64,000 nucleotides of DNA from the NCBI GenBank assembly GCA_017561985.1, contig JAFZAZ010000007.1, forward strand, positions 1 through 64,000. The letters run 5' to 3'. The translations under genes and the position numbers were made by a program. The notes below the pieces were generated by a model, which was given only the letters and a program-made list of their open reading frames with translations, was not told where the DNA came from and made no database searches. The DNA is from Lachnospiraceae bacterium (GTDB lineage Bacteria > Bacillota_A > Clostridia > Lachnospirales > Lachnospiraceae). Of the stretch, positions 18,524 through 28,018 are shown piece after piece; position 1 is the stretch's first letter; every line of letters starts with the position of its first letter.

Positions 18524-21500
18524 TCAGGCGAGAGTTTCCTCGCGCTCCTCGCGGCGCTTCTTGGCAACAACCAGAAGAACCGTAGCGACTCCGAGCAGAA
18601 TGGTCCACCACAGAAGAACCGAAACATCTCCGGTCTTCGGGGAATCCGGCTGCGGCTTATCCTGCTGCGTCGGATCGGTAACAGGCGGATCTTCCGGATC
18701 GTCCGGATTCGTTACCGGATCGGTGGTCGAGCCGCTGCCCTGTGCAAGAATGCGGAAAGCAGCCGACAGCGAACCGGTGTAATTGCTTCCCTTGACTGCC
18801 GTGATCGTCACCTTGTGAGTTCCGACCTCGGTCGCACGGTCTCCGCGGATCTCGCAGAACGCCGTAACTTCCGTGCCGTCCTTCATCACAACTTTCACGG
18901 AAACTTTCTTCTCGGTTCCGTCGTATACCGGATCTTCGCTGAGCGTAACCTTCGCATCGCTGATGTCCTGCGGATGGATCACGTACTCTGCCTTACCGGT
19001 GTAAACCGTATCGCCCGTCTCGCATACTACCGTTACGATGTATGTACCGGCATCGGTCGGAACCGTGCCCTCGGGATACGTTACATCCGTTCCGTCAGCC
19101 TTCGTTCCGCTGTAGATAACCGTCGTCTTCTTGGTTCCCGTCGGAGGCGTGAACGTAGGCTCGGACGGCTTGTCGCCGTACGTGGAGTCGGTCTTCGTAA
19201 CCTTGAGCTCCTCGGTCTTCTTGTCCGTTACAACGACGGTGATGATCTCGGTCTTGCCTTCGTAGTTGTCGGAGCCTTCGATCGTGACAAGCACCTTGAC
19301 TTCACCGGTCTGCTTGCCGGGAATCAGGTTGCCGTCCTTGTCGATCTTCGCGTCATCCGCGGTCGTTTCATCCGGAATAATCTCGAACTTAACATCGCCC
19401 TTGGCGCCTTCCACAAGCTCGTTCAGGTCTACCTTGTTGTCGTCCTTGTCGGACGTATTGACCGTAACCGTATCGCCGCCTGCGTCAACAACCGCAGGAT
19501 CCTTTGCCTTTTTGATCGTGAACTCCGCGGTAGCCGTAGCTTCCTTGCAGTCCTCGGTCTCCGGAACCGTCACGCGAATGATGTAATCACCCGCATCGGT
19601 CGGAACTTCTTCCGTGTACCGAGAATCCGGCTCGCCGTCCTTCTTGTACTCGTACTTCACCTTGGTCGTGTCGACCGGGATCTCTTCCCCGTCGGCATCC
19701 TTCACATGGAGCGAAGGCTCCTGTGCGGGATCTCCGTAGGTCCAGTCGTCGATCTTGACTTCCGCCGTGATCGGATCCTTCTCCGTCACGACGATCGTGA
19801 TATCCTGCGTCTTTCCGGTGTGGTTGTCGCTGTCCGCAATCGTTACTCTGACAACGACCTCGCCGGTCTTCTCACCCGGAGTGAGAACGCCGTCCGCGTC
19901 GATCGTCGCATCCGTTGCGTCCGTTCCGTTCGGGACGATCTCGAACGTTACATCACCCTCGGCACCATCGACAAACTGGTTCAGGTCAATCTTGTGTCCG
20001 TCATCCGGAAGCGTATTGACCTTTACCTCATTGTCCTTGTCCTCGGTCGAGATCTCAGCGGGGTCTTTCACCTTGAAGATCTCAAACTCGGCAGCAGTCT
20101 CCGCTCCGCAGTACTCCTGCGTCTCCGGGATCGTTGCGCGAATGATATATTTTCCGGCATCCTTCGGCACTTCGGTCGTGAACTCGGAATCCTCCTCGCC
20201 GGCTTTCTTGTACTCGTATTTGATTGTTGCGTTTCCGAGATTGCCCGTGAGACTCGGATCCTTGGGATCCTCGTCGTAATTCCAGTCGCTGATGGTAAGC
20301 TCCGGAGTCAGCGTCTTTTTGTCCGTCACGGTAACCGTGATGATCTCGGTCTTGCCTTTGTAGTTGTCGGTCTCGGCGATCGTAACGCGAACGCGCACTT
20401 CGCCGGTCTTGTTGCCGGAGGTAAACTCGCCGTTCGGCTTGATGGAGCAGCCGAATTCCGCATCTTCCTCATGGATCTCGTACGTCACATCACCGACAGG
20501 GTTGACAACGTACTTCGAAAGATCGATCGTCTTGTTGTCGCGCATGACGTTGGAAGTGTTCGTAACCTCGGTCGGGTTGTCAGCCTTCGCGATATCGAAA
20601 ATCGTCGTTGCCGATGCGCCCTTGTAGTTGTCGGTCTCATCGATCGTCGCTCTCACGACGTATTTTCCGGCTTCCGTAGGAACTTCCGTCGTGTACTCCG
20701 AATCGTCAGCGCCGTAAGGCTTGTACTCGTAAGTAACCGCACCGTTGCCTGCGTTGCCCGAAACACTGGGCTTTTTCGCGGTCTCACCGTACGTCCAGCC
20801 GCCGTTCTCCACAGTTACCTTCAGCTCATCCTCGTTGAGATCCGCCTTGGCGATGGTGAACTCGCAACCCTCGGAAACCGCTCCCTTGTAGTTGTCCGTC
20901 TCCGCAACCGTCGCGCGGACAACATAATCGCCCGCCTTCGTAGGTACCGTCGTCGAGTAGGTCGCATCGGATGCGCCCTTTCTCTTGTACTCGTACGTAA
21001 CACTGCTGTCCGGACCGGCCACAATGCTCGTCACATCTTCGTTGTTCTTGTCTGCAGCGGTCGTGGTCGGATCCTCAGGCGTATCGCCGTAGGTCCAGCC
21101 GTTGATGTCCACCGTCGCCGTCACGGGCGCCTTTGCGATCGTAAACGGCTTGGGATCGGTCGTTGCAGCCTTATGGTTGTTCGTCTCCTCAACCTTCGCA
21201 CGCACGACGTAATTTCCCGCTTCCGTAGGAATCGCGTCGGTGTACGCCGATTCGGAATCGTCAGCCTTCTTGTATTCGTATGTCACTTTTCCGCCGCCGA
21301 TGTTGCCTTCGACAGAAGGACCGTTTACGGTCTCGTCATACTCGCCGTACGTCCAGCCGGAAATGTTGACCGTCGGGTGCATCGTCTCCTGCTCGATCGT
21401 GAAATCCTTCGTCAGAGTCACGGGCTTGGTGTCCGATGTCTCGGCGACCGTCGCGCGAACGACGTAATCGCCTGCATCCGTAGGAACTTCCTGCGTATAT

Positions 21501-24500
21501 GTGGAATCGTCGGCACCTGCCTTCTTATACTCGTAGGTGACAGCTCCGCCGCCGGTGTTGTTGCTGACGCGAGGCTCGCTCGCCGTCTGACCGTACGTCC
21601 AATCGGAAATCTCCAATGTCGGATGAACTTCATCCTTGTCGACGATCGTAAGCTCGATATCCTGCGTCTTCGACGTGTGATTGTCACTCTCGGCAATCGT
21701 AACACGAACTGTCACTTTACCGCTGTTGCTGCCGGCAACGAGCTTTCCGTTCTCCTTATCAATGTAGGAGCCTGTCGCGTCGTCGCCGACAATCTCGTAT
21801 GTAACATCACCGACATTGCCCTTCACGAACTCGTTCAGATTGATTTCGTGGTCGTCGGTTTCCAGGGTATTAACTTTGGTGCGATCCTTGCCGTAAACCG
21901 TCTCGATCTCGGCGGGATCTTCCGTCTTCTCAATCTTGAATTCCTTCGGCTCGGAAACGCCTTCCTTGTGGTTCTTCGATTCGAGAACCGTCGCACGAAC
22001 GACATACGTGCCGGCCTTCGTCGGTACCGTCGTCGTGTACGCCGAATCATCCGCGTCCGCAAGCTTGTACTCGTACTTCACATTGCTTCCGGCCGTGCTC
22101 GTCACATCGTCGCCGTTGCTGTCCGTCACCGTCACAGAAGGGCTGTTTGCAGTCTCACCGTAATCCCATCCGTCCAGAGAAACTACCGGCGTGATGTCAG
22201 CTTTCTCAATCGTAAACGATGTGAAAGCCTGTGCTGCTGCCGTAGTGCTCGTCTCCGAAACAGTGGCGCGAACCGTGTAGCTTCCTGCCTCCGTCGGAAC
22301 CGTCGTAGTGAACGCCTCGTCGGAGCCCTCTTTCTTGTACTCGTAAGTCACGGTCGCGTTTTCCGGTGCTCCCGTAATTGTCGGGCTGTTCTCTCTCGCA
22401 TCGTAATCACCGTACGTCCAGCCTTCGATGCTCACTTCGGGATTGATCGGGGTCTTTTGCGTCAAATGAACCGAAATGTCCTTCGTTACTGCGGTGTGAT
22501 TATCACTCTCCGCAATCTTTACTCTGACGGTAACCGTTGCGTTTCCGCCGTTCTGAGTTCCGGTAGTAAATGCTCCGGTGCTTGCATCAACCGTACAATG
22601 ATGACGGTTACCGATAATTTCATACGTGACATTGCCCACCGCACCGTTCACAAGCTTCGAGAGATCGATCGTGTGTCCGCCTCGCTGAACGGACGCCGAG
22701 TCACCGACAACTGCCGGGTCCGGAGTCTTTGCGATCGTAAAATCCTTCGTTGCCGTAGCGCTCTGGTACTCTGCGGTCTCCGGGATCGTCGCGCGAACCG
22801 TATATTCGCCTGCATCCACCGGTACCGCAGTCGTATATTCGTTGTCATCCGCGCCCTTCTTCTTGTACTCATAAGTAACCGCATTGGCGTCAACGGGAAC
22901 CGTCGTCTCGCCGTCCGTTGCAGTCACGGAAGGTGCATTTGCCGCAGGATCATAAGCTCCGTAATTCCAGCCCGTGATGTTCGCATCAGCCGTGAGTTCC
23001 TTCTTGTCCTCAACGGTAATCGTGAACTCCTTCACGGTCTTGCCGGAATAGTTTTTGCTGTCCTCAACGCTGATGCGAACCTTAACCTCGCCGGCCTGCT
23101 CGCCGGGGATCAGCTTGCCGTTCCTGATCTGCGCATCCGTTGCGGTCGTTCCGTCCGAAACGATCTCGTACTTCACGGTACCGACGTTGCCGATGACAAA
23201 ACCGGTCAGGTCGATCTCGTGTCCGTCGCTGTCGCTGCGGTTGACAACCGTCGTGGTGTCGCCCTCAACGAACTCCGCCGGATCCTCCGCCTTCTTGATC
23301 TTAAAATCAGCGGTTGCAACGCCGCCCGCGTAGTCCGTGGTCTCGGTGATCGTGGCGCGCACCGTGTACTCGCCCGCATTCGACGGAACAACCGTCGTGT
23401 ACGAGGAATCATCCGCGCCCTTTACTTTGTATTCGTATGTTACGCTGCCGTTACCGGGGTTACTTCCCTCCGTAAGTTCCGGAGTGCTTGCCTGCTTCGA
23501 ATATTCCCAATCCGAAATGGTAACCTCGGGATTGATCGCGTTTTTGTCCGTAACCGTAACCGTGATGTACTCGGTCTTTCCGGTGTGGTTCTTACCCTCT
23601 GCGATCGTAACCTTAACACGGACAGTGCCTGCCATGCTGCCGGACGTAAACACGCCGGTATCCGGATCAACGCTGCAGCCGTTCGCTCCGCCTTCGATCG
23701 CGAAGGTAACGTCACCGTCGTTTCCGCTCACCAGATCCGAGAGGTCCACGGTCTTTCCGCCGCGCATCACTTCCGCCTGTTCCACAACAACGGCCTCGTC
23801 CTCCACCTTGTTGATGGTGAACGTTCCGTTGGCGAAGATGATCTGGTAGTTGCCCTGATACATCTCACCAACCGGGTCAATGGTGTAGTAACCGGCATCC
23901 TCGCCCGGTCTGCGCGAGATCGTGTACTCGATGACACTCTCGTCGTCTCCGTTTTTGATACCGTACATTATTACATCAAAGTGGTCCGGATCCGGATCGC
24001 CGTAGTTCTTCTCGGTCTCCAGCGCCTTGAGGAACACGCCTGCTCGGTAGATCGTAAAATCAGCCGTTCCGACACCGCCGAGATATCCGTCGGTCTCGCT
24101 TACGGTCGCGCGAACCGTGTACTCGCCCGCATTCTTCGGGACCGTCGTCGTGTACGTCGAATCGTCCGCACCTTTTACTTTGTATTCGTATACAACGCCG
24201 CCGTTGCCGGGATTGCTTCCCTCTGCAAGAGAAGGCTCCGCAGCGCTGTCGCCGTAGTTCCAGTTCCCAATCTCCACCTCAGGTGTGATCGCCGGCTTCT
24301 TCGTGTTGTTAAACGCCGGAAAATCAGTGCTGTATGCGCTGTCGCCCTCGTTCGACTTCTTGTACATCGCCGTGAGCTCTCCGGTGCCCGTGTTCACGTC
24401 GCGGGTAACCTTGACGTCAACGACGGTCTCGTCCTTGAGATATCCCTCCGGTGCCTTCGTCTCCTTCACGGTGAACTTGAACGAATTGCCGGAAGCGTCG

Positions 24501-25777
24501 CATGTCGTGTCAAATGTAACGATGGCGCGGTTATTTTCCGAATCCCAGCTCAGCGCCTTCGTCTCCAGCCTGGAGCCGCCCTCGCTGTAAAGCGTGAACT
24601 CCGTGTTCGCAAGAAGCGCATCGCGCTCCGCAGCGTCCATGCTCGTGAGGTCCTCACCCTCATACGTCTTGATGAGCGTGAGCTTCGTTCCGGTCTCGAG
24701 CGGAAGGGCTGCCGGAAGGTTGAACGGGTTGATGCGGTGCGACTCACCCTGGATGAAAGCGGTGTTCGCAACTGCCATACCGTTGATACCGTTTTTCGTA
24801 TTCAGCGTTGCGTTGGGTGCGATGACCGTACCGACGCTGTAACCGTTCAGGTTGATCGTTCCGCGGAACTGCTTGTCCGCCTTCGAGGAATCATAGAAGT
24901 TCCAGTAGATGCGGTTGTCGCTGCCGCCAAACGAATCCTCGTTGAGAACCTTCTCTCTTCCGCCGTAGGCAAGCATGATCTTGTTGAAATCGATGGACGA
25001 AGCGCCATTCATATCGATGTTGATCAAAATGCCGCCGCTGGTGTTGGACGGAAAATCAACCGTGATCGGATGATCCGCACACTGACTGAGGTCCGACGCC
25101 TTGAGGTTCAGAACCTGAAGACCCGAGGTTGCGGTCACGTTGATCTTGAGACGGTTCATGTCGCCGAACGACGTGGAGCATCCCGAGGTCGCTTCCTTCT
25201 CGATGAGCTGACGGTTGTAATACTCAAAATTCTTCTTGAGATTGTCGAGATCGATATACTTCTGCGTATCGGTCTCAAGGATAACCGTGCCGCTGCTCTC
25301 GACCTTGCAGTTATTCAGATACTTCTCATTTCCGTTTTCACGGTAGGTGTAGTTGTTGCCGACGATCAGCGTATCCTTCTGATAACCGAACTTCAGAACT
25401 TTGTTGCTGCCGCTTGCAATCTGCTGAATGTTGGCGATCGACTGAATGTAGTTGATGATCGAGACGCCGAATTTGTCTCGAACGGTACACTCGCTCGATG
25501 TGTCTACATCCCCCTGTGCATTTCTCGCATCGAACTCCGCCGTCATCACGTTGGCATGCTGATGCCCGTGTGAACGGAGCGAGCTGAAAATGATATACCC
25601 GTAGCTGTTCATCAGCTGCTGTATATCGCTCAGGTCAGATCCCTGCATGTAGGATACTGTTGCCCTTGTGTCTGCGGCCTTCGCCGTAATTGCGGGAAAT
25701 ACCCGCTCGGGCAGTGTGAGCACAACCATTGCAATCGCTAGGATGATACTCAGCCCCCGTCTTCCTCTGCTGTGCAT
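18524..25777 (-). CDS. Giant repeat-containing, wall-anchored surface protein
   Basis: This encodes 2417 residues. A signal peptide (about 1-35, ending AITAKA) is followed by a choice-of-anchor-A-like head at about 60-330 (GTVIAPNATLNTKNG) and a SpaA/Cna-B-like domain at about 345-450 (VKETKAPEGYLKDE). One MBG-like domain (YGDPDPDHF, SRRPGEDAGYY) lies within the repeats. A stalk at about 490-2270 has eleven ~85-residue modules of type W-x-Y-G...YEYK..GADDS..VP..AGEY.VRAT plus a divergent twelfth. About seven modules of type ID(L).....GDVTYEI...VTIAESDNHTGKT alternate among them. It ends with a Pro/Asp linker, SPKTGD (near 2380), a membrane segment and KKRREERE. The start has AGAGGTG. Likely an adhesin; the ligand is unknown. 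Confidence 0.88.
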   Translation of the reverse strand: MHSRGRRGLSIILAIAMVVLTLPERVFPAITAKAADTRATVSYMQGSDLSDIQQLMNSYGYIIFSSLRSHGHQHANVMTAEFDARNAQGDVDTSSECTVRDKFGVSIINYIQSIANIQQIASGSNKVLKFGYQKDTLIVGNNYTYRENGNEKYLNNCKVESSGTVILETDTQKYIDLDNLKKNFEYYNRQLIEKEATSGCSTSFGDMNRLKINVTATSGLQVLNLKASDLSQCADHPITVDFPSNTSGGILINIDMNGASSIDFNKIMLAYGGREKVLNEDSFGGSDNRIYWNFYDSSKADKQFRGTINLNGYSVGTVIAPNATLNTKNGINGMAVANTAFIQGESHRINPFNLPAALPLETGTKLTLIKTYEGEDLTSMDAAERDALLANTEFTLYSEGGSRLETKALSWDSENNRAIVTFDTTCDASGNSFKFTVKETKAPEGYLKDETVVDVKVTRDVNTGTGELTAMYKKSNEGDSAYSTDFPAFNNTKKPAITPEVEIGNWNYGDSAAEPSLAEGSNPGNGGVVYEYKVKGADDSTYTTTVPKNAGEYTVRATVSETDGYLGGVGTADFTIYRAGVFLKALETEKNYGDPDPDHFDVIMYGIKNGDDESVIEYTISRRPGEDAGYYTIDPVGEMYQGNYQIIFANGTFTINKVEDEAVVVEQAEVMRGGKTVDLSDLVSGNDGDVTFAIEGGANGCSVDPDTGVFTSGSMAGTVRVKVTIAEGKNHTGKTEYITVTVTDKNAINPEVTISDWEYSKQASTPELTEGSNPGNGSVTYEYKVKGADDSSYTTVVPSNAGEYTVRATITETTDYAGGVATADFKIKKAEDPAEFVEGDTTTVVNRSDSDGHEIDLTGFVIGNVGTVKYEIVSDGTTATDAQIRNGKLIPGEQAGEVKVRISVEDSKNYSGKTVKEFTITVEDKKELTADANITGWNYGAYDPAANAPSVTATDGETTVPVDANAVTYEYKKKGADDNEYTTAVPVDAGEYTVRATIPETAEYQSATATKDFTIAKTPDPAVVGDSASVQRGGHTIDLSKLVNGAVGNVTYEIIGNRHHCTVDASTGAFTTGTQNGGNATVTVRVKIAESDNHTAVTKDISVHLTQKTPINPEVSIEGWTYGDYDARENSPTITGAPENATVTYEYKKEGSDEAFTTTVPTEAGSYTVRATVSETSTTAAAQAFTSFTIEKADITPVVSLDGWDYGETANSPSVTVTDSNGDDVTSTAGSNVKYEYKLADADDSAYTTTVPTKAGTYVVRATVLESKNHKEGVSEPKEFKIEKTEDPAEIETVYGKDRTKVNTLETDDHEINLNEFVKGNVGDVTYEIVGDDATGSYIDKENGKLVAGSNSGKVTVRVTIAESDNHTSKTQDIELTIVDKDEVHPTLEISDWTYGQTASEPRVSNNTGGGAVTYEYKKAGADDSTYTQEVPTDAGDYVVRATVAETSDTKPVTLTKDFTIEQETMHPTVNISGWTYGEYDETVNGPSVEGNIGGGKVTYEYKKADDSESAYTDAIPTEAGNYVVRAKVEETNNHKAATTDPKPFTIAKAPVTATVDINGWTYGDTPEDPTTTAADKNNEDVTSIVAGPDSSVTYEYKRKGASDATYSTTVPTKAGDYVVRATVAETDNYKGAVSEGCEFTIAKADLNEDELKVTVENGGWTYGETAKKPSVSGNAGNGAVTYEYKPYGADDSEYTTEVPTEAGKYVVRATIDETDNYKGASATTIFDIAKADNPTEVTNTSNVMRDNKTIDLSKYVVNPVGDVTYEIHEEDAEFGCSIKPNGEFTSGNKTGEVRVRVTIAETDNYKGKTEIITVTVTDKKTLTPELTISDWNYDEDPKDPSLTGNLGNATIKYEYKKAGEEDSEFTTEVPKDAGKYIIRATIPETQEYCGAETAAEFEIFKVKDPAEISTEDKDNEVKVNTLPDDGHKIDLNQFVDGAEGDVTFEIVPNGTDATDATIDADGVLTPGEKTGEVVVRVTIADSDNHTGKTQDITIVVTEKDPITAEVKIDDWTYGDPAQEPSLHVKDADGEEIPVDTTKVKYEYKKDGEPDSRYTEEVPTDAGDYIIRVTVPETEDCKEATATAEFTIKKAKDPAVVDAGGDTVTVNTSDKDDNKVDLNELVEGAKGDVKFEIIPDETTADDAKIDKDGNLIPGKQTGEVKVLVTIEGSDNYEGKTEIITVVVTDKKTEELKVTKTDSTYGDKPSEPTFTPPTGTKKTTVIYSGTKADGTDVTYPEGTVPTDAGTYIVTVVCETGDTVYTGKAEYVIHPQDISDAKVTLSEDPVYDGTEKKVSVKVVMKDGTEVTAFCEIRGDRATEVGTHKVTITAVKGSNYTGSLSAAFRILAQGSGSTTDPVTNPDDPEDPPVTDPTQQDKPQPDSPKTGDVSVLLWWTILLGVATVLLVVAKKRREEREETLA
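18990..24295 (-). repeat. Intragenic repeat array of the surface protein
   Basis: This stretch of the giant gene encodes the tandem stalk modules. Units are about 255 bp (type A, W-Y-G...YEYK) or about 270 bp (type B, IDL...VTYEI). They are diverged rather than identical, which argues for old duplication and selection rather than very recent expansion. Boundaries are approximate. Confidence 0.75.
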
Positions 25778-26031
25778 GAAAACACCTCTTTTGCTTATAT
25801 TATCCCCCGTACGCATCGGTTCCCCCCGGCGTCGCGAGTCAGATTCAAATGGGTTCAATTTTGCGCAGATTTTGCGCAGAATATATAGCTTTATTTACAT
25901 ATTATTTACATATGAACAACTGTTTATAGGAGTTCAACAATAAATAGTACCACAACTTTCGCGTTTATGTAAAGCCCTTTTGCATTTTTTCCGCGAAAGA
26001 GAACATATTTTATAATTTGTTTATAAATATG
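25778..26031. other. AT-rich intergenic region upstream of the surface protein
   Basis: This noncoding stretch is much more AT-rich than its surroundings. It contains a direct repeat ATTTTGCGCAG-ATTTTGCGCAG (about 25858-25879) and two copies of TTTACATAT. It should hold the promoter of the giant gene, but I cannot pick a confident -35/-10 pair. No ORF is supported. Confidence 0.5.
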
Positions 26032-26069
26032 TAAAAAAATCAGCCGATTCCGACAGGCGAAAGCGGCTG
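26032..26069 (-). terminator. Intrinsic terminator of the two-component operon
   Basis: CAGCCG (26041-26046) pairs with CGGCTG (26064-26069). On the minus strand it is followed by AUUUUUUU (26032-26040). It lies just after the response-regulator stop. Confidence 0.8.
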
Positions 26070-26090
26070 TAAGTATACAAAACGTAGAAT

Positions 26091-26708
26091 TTAGCCTCTG
26101 AGAGCAACGACCAGCTTAACACGGTCATGGATTCCGGTCTTGTCATAAATCCCGGAGATATAATTCTTTACGGTTCCCTCGGAGATATAGAGCCGGTCCG
26201 CGATCTGCCGGTTCGTAAGCCCCTCGACCAGCAATCCGGCGATTTCCTGCTCACGTTCCGTGAATTCGCCGTACGCCGGCTGCTGGGGCGCGCTCTTGCC
26301 GACAAGCGCGGTCAGCCGCTGCATTACCTTCGGGTCCAGAACGCTCACGCCGCCCATAATCTGGCGGATGGCTCCGAGAATGGCATCCTTGCCGCTGTCC
26401 TTGAGAAGATATCCGTCCGCACCGCCGCTGATCGCGTTTGTGATGTTGTTGTCGTCGTAAAATGTCGTCAGAACCAGGATCCTCGTCTGCGGATACCGCT
26501 TCTTCATGTGCCCGATCAGTTCGATGCCGCCCATGCCCTTCATATTGAGGTCGACAAGCGCAATGTCGCACGGAGCCCCGGCGAGCACATCAAGCGCCTC
26601 GACGCCGTCGTGCGCCTTACCGACGATCTCCATGTCATTCAGCGAAAGAATGACCTCGAGACTGTCCAAAAGCATCGTCTCATCATCCACAAGCAAAACC
26701 CGATACAT
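26091..26708 (-). CDS. NarL/LuxR-family response regulator
   Basis: This 205-residue regulator has a receiver domain (about 1-120) with acidic pocket DDE at 8-10 and phospho-acceptor Asp53 (IALVDLNMKGMGG), then a C-terminal LuxR-type helix-turn-helix (about 143-200; FTEREQEIAGLLVEGLTNRQIA, cut short here). It binds DNA when phosphorylated by the histidine kinase encoded two bases upstream. The operon follows an ABC exporter on the same strand, which it may control; that is inference. Confidence 0.93.
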   Translation of the reverse strand: MYRVLLVDDETMLLDSLEVILSLNDMEIVGKAHDGVEALDVLAGAPCDIALVDLNMKGMGGIELIGHMKKRYPQTRILVLTTFYDDNNITNAISGGADGYLLKDSGKDAILGAIRQIMGGVSVLDPKVMQRLTALVGKSAPQQPAYGEFTEREQEIAGLLVEGLTNRQIADRLYISEGTVKNYISGIYDKTGIHDRVKLVVALRG

Positions 26709-26710
26709 GG

Positions 26711-27886
26711 TTACCTCCTCTGAAGCGGCAGCTCCACTTCCGTCCGGAAGCCCGCCTCGTTGTCAAATGAAGCATTTCCGCCGCACCGCTGCGCGTACGC
26801 AAGAATTTTCCGAAGGCCGAAGCCCGAGGCGATCTTTTCGTCCCGCACGGTCTCGTCGAAGTCGCCCGCACCGTCGTCCTTCACGCTAAGCTTCACGTGC
26901 GCCGAGTCCGCCGCCAGGGACACCGCAAAATGCTTCGCCCCGCCGTGCTTAACACCGTTCGTGAACGCCTCCTGCAGGACGCCGGTCAGGAACTCAACAT
27001 GCTCCCGTGGAACCGCGATGTCCTCCGAGTAGCAATCCACAGCGAATGAAACCGTCCGCTCCGTGTCCATCGTAAAATCCTCGATCGCATTCCGAAGATA
27101 TCTCTGAAGATCCGCGATCGGCAGTTCGCCGCCCTCCTCGTCGAGAGCGCGCACCGCACTTCGAATGGAATCCAGGCTCCCGCGGATGCGGTCGTTCGCA
27201 TCGTTCATGCGCTTTCTCGCTTCCTCCGGCTTCGCCTCGAAAAGCATGTCCGCCGCATCCAGTGTCATGATCGCCGCCGTGATCGTGTGCCCGACATTAT
27301 TGTGAATGCTTCGGCTGATATTTTCCCTCTCAAGGAGTCTTGCATTCCGCTCGGCCGCGTAGCTCTGCTGCGACAACTCGCGGTTGATCTTTCGCTCGTT
27401 CATCTCGCTTAAACTCGTCCGGATCAGGCGGTTTCTCGCGATTTCCTCTTTTGCCCTGGCCTTCTCGATCTCATGCTTTACGAACCGCACAGCCGCCACG
27501 CAGAGCGCCACGGCAAATGCACACACAAGCGTCCGGGCCGCCGCCTGCGCGCTAAACTCCGCGTACGAGGCGACAACCGAATACACAACCCACGACACCA
27601 CGGCGATCCCGACCGCCGCGGCTGCGGGAATTCCGTTCACGCATGCCACGAGGACAAATCCGTACCATCGTCCGCCGGTCACCGCAATCGCTATGGAGAG
27701 CACGAAAACGGCGATGCGAAGAAGGCGTCGGACGGCTGCATTTTCCGCCTCGCAGAGGCTCTCCGCCGTGATCGCCGTCAGCAAAACACCGAAGAGTGCC
27801 ACCACCAAAAGAGGCCGGTCCGACTGCACCGCGCACATCGCGCCGAGCAACAATGCAATCGCATAGTTTAAAACTGTGATGATCAT
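26711..27886 (-). CDS. Sensor histidine kinase (NarX/DesK type, HisKA_3)
   Basis: This is a 391-residue membrane kinase. Its N-terminal region (about 1-135) has four to six hydrophobic segments and no obvious extracellular sensor. A coiled-coil region follows, then a HisKA_3 dimerisation domain with phospho-His near residue 195 (NISRSIHNNVGHT) and an ATPase domain with N-box QEAFTNGVKHGG and a short G-box DDGAGDFD. It is cotranscribed with the NarL regulator. A sigma-A promoter lies about 60 bases upstream. The signal is unknown; the layout suggests membrane or envelope sensing. Confidence 0.9.
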   Translation of the reverse strand: MIITVLNYAIALLLGAMCAVQSDRPLLVVALFGVLLTAITAESLCEAENAAVRRLLRIAVFVLSIAIAVTGGRWYGFVLVACVNGIPAAAAVGIAVVSWVVYSVVASYAEFSAQAAARTLVCAFAVALCVAAVRFVKHEIEKARAKEEIARNRLIRTSLSEMNERKINRELSQQSYAAERNARLLERENISRSIHNNVGHTITAAIMTLDAADMLFEAKPEEARKRMNDANDRIRGSLDSIRSAVRALDEEGGELPIADLQRYLRNAIEDFTMDTERTVSFAVDCYSEDIAVPREHVEFLTGVLQEAFTNGVKHGGAKHFAVSLAADSAHVKLSVKDDGAGDFDETVRDEKIASGFGLRKILAYAQRCGGNASFDNEAGFRTEVELPLQRR

Positions 27887-27947
27887 GTCAGACCTCCTCT
27901 CCCGCCCGCGGGCGTCGCCGCGCCGTCAATGCGCGGTCATCCTATAT

Positions 27948-27977
27948 ATCATAACACAAAGTGGGCGAAATCATCAA
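27948..27977 (-). promoter_or_regulatory. Promoter of the kinase-regulator operon
   Basis: On the minus strand: TTGATG (27972-27977), 18-base spacer, TATGAT (27948-27953). The -35 lies in the loop of a small hairpin (GGGCGAA...TTCGCCC) that follows the upstream permease gene. Confidence 0.5.
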
Positions 27978-28018
27978 GACTTCGCCCGCAAACCCCGGGG
28001 TACGGGGTGGTTCGTTTG

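Noticed and set aside
18314..25573. A 2419-codon open frame antisense to the giant surface protein gene
   Set aside because: It mirrors the codon pattern of the real gene, which has a signal peptide, domains, sorting signal and ribosome site. The antisense product is Arg/Val-rich without domains. Repeats and codon bias explain the lack of stops.
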